Assembly (NCBI GenBank): GCA_018991295.1
Contig: JAGKSZ010000020.1
Coordinates: 1 to 15,704 of the forward strand
Reading direction: 5' to 3'
Origin: Porphyrobacter sp.
GTDB lineage: Bacteria; Pseudomonadota; Alphaproteobacteria; Sphingomonadales; Sphingomonadaceae
DNA length: 15,704 nucleotides
The translations under genes were made by a program, and so were the position numbers. Positions 14,899-15,704 of this stretch are shown in pieces (positions within the stretch are counted from its first letter, which is position 1; every line of letters starts with the position of its first letter). Below the pieces are notes generated by a model, which was not told the origin of the DNA, made no database searches, and saw nothing but the letters and a program-made list of their open reading frames with translations.

Positions 14899-15704
14899 TT
14901 ACAGGTCGATCAGCATCCGGGTGGGATCTTCGATCGCTTCCTTGATGATCTTCAAGGCGGTCACCGCCTCGCGCCCGTCGATCAGGCGGTGATCGTAGCT
15001 GAGCGCCAGATACATCATCGGGCGGATCACGATCTGGCCATTGCGGACCACCGGGCGGTCCTCGATGCGGTGGAGGCCCAGCACGGCCGATTGCGGCGGG
15101 TTGATGATCGGCGTCGACATCAGGCTGCCGAACACGCCGCCGTTGCTGATCGTGAAGGTGCCGCCGGTCATGTCTTCCATGGTCAGCGTGCCCGCCTTCG
15201 CGCGCGCGCCGAAATCGGCGATGTCCTGCTCGATCCGGGCAAAACCCTTCTTGTCGGCATCTCGGATGACGGGGACGACAAGGCCGTTGGGGGCGCTGAC
15301 GGCCACCGAGATGTCGACATAGTCATGGTAGATGATCTCGTCGCCTTCGATATAGGCGTTGGCGGCAGGCACATCCTTCAGCGCAAGGCAGGCGGCCTTG
15401 GCGAAGAAACCCATGAAGCCGAGGCGAATGTCGTGCTTCTTGGCGAACAGGTCCTTGTACTTGTCGCGCGCTTCGATGACGGCGCTCATGTCGACATCGT
15501 TGAAGGTGGTCAGCAGGGCTGCATTGTCCTGCGCGGCCTTCAGACGCTTGGCGATGGTCTGACGCATGCGGGTCATCTTGACGCGCTCGGTCCCGCGCGC
15601 GCTGCCCGAGGCAACCGACGCAGCGGGGGCGGCGGCCGGAGCAGGAGCGGGCGCCGGGCCCTTGGCCTTGGCTTCGGCGGCGGCCAGCACATCTTCCTTG
15701 GTCA
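14899..15704 (-). CDS. sucB: 2-oxoglutarate dehydrogenase E2 (dihydrolipoyl succinyltransferase), 5' end missing
   Basis: The gene runs off the right edge; 268 codons are present. The visible part starts near the end of the peripheral-subunit-binding domain (TKEDVLAAAEAK), then an Ala/Pro-rich linker. The inner-core catalytic domain follows, from TERVKMTRMRQTIAKRL to the C-terminal EAIEDPTRMLIDL. The active-site motif is SYDHRLIDGREAV, with the catalytic His and Asp. The DHR-x-x-DG-x-EAV form and the terminal IDL favour the succinyltransferase over the acetyltransferase of pyruvate dehydrogenase. E2 transfers the succinyl group to CoA in the TCA cycle. lpdA for the E3 component lies just downstream. 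The lipoyl domain is outside the window. Confidence 0.93.
   Translation of the reverse strand, partial: TKEDVLAAAEAKAKGPAPAPAPAAAPAASVASGSARGTERVKMTRMRQTIAKRLKAAQDNAALLTTFNDVDMSAVIEARDKYKDLFAKKHDIRLGFMGFFAKAACLALKDVPAANAYIEGDEIIYHDYVDISVAVSAPNGLVVPVIRDADKKGFARIEQDIADFGARAKAGTLTMEDMTGGTFTISNGGVFGSLMSTPIINPPQSAVLGLHRIEDRPVVRNGQIVIRPMMYLALSYDHRLIDGREAVTALKIIKEAIEDPTRMLIDL

Overview
The window reads as chromosomal DNA of a high-GC alphaproteobacterium, most likely in the order Sphingomonadales (Erythrobacteraceae or a close relative). This rests on the gene order secY-adk-rpsM-rpsK-rpoA-rplQ without rpsD, the zinc-type adenylate kinase, the style of the ribosomal protein sequences and the sucB...lpdA arrangement. 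The genus is inferred from general familiarity, not from a search.

Region 1 (1-6938, + strand) is the end of the spc operon followed by the alpha operon: the tail of rpsE, rpmD, rplO, secY and adk, then rpsM, rpsK, rpoA and rplQ, closed by a good intrinsic terminator. It supplies ribosomal proteins, the Sec translocon channel, adenylate kinase and the RNA polymerase alpha subunit. One non-canonical gene, encoding an exported SRPBCC-fold protein with a long Pro/Ala tail, sits between adk and rpsM. Many spacers here hold stem-loops. The 193-base rpoA-rplQ spacer is the densest, with four perfect hairpins, one of them centred on the rpoA stop codon.

Region 2 (6965-10167, + strand) holds envelope or secreted proteins: a periplasmic beta-lactamase-fold serine hydrolase, a 178-residue secreted Arg/Asp-rich protein, and a second protein of the same architecture. 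The second one is interrupted by an in-frame TGA at 9454-9456. These two look like diverged paralogues of an uncharacterised family.

Region 3 (10198-15704, - strand, transcribed right to left) looks like one long transcription unit: sucB (E2 of 2-oxoglutarate dehydrogenase, cut by the window edge), a hexapeptide-repeat acyltransferase, lpdA (E3), an amidase-signature hydrolase, a PepSY-type membrane protein and a TRIC/UPF0126 channel-like membrane protein. The first and third genes are TCA-cycle enzymes; the others have no obvious link to that pathway. Regions 2 and 3 converge at about 10168-10215, where a perfect 11-bp stem-loop lies.

No tRNA, rRNA, insertion sequence, CRISPR array, phage gene or plasmid function was seen. 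Most of the window is ordinary housekeeping DNA. The best leads are the interrupted paralogue, the structured rpoA-rplQ spacer and the SRPBCC gene inside the ribosomal cluster. I do not see a clear new multi-gene system.
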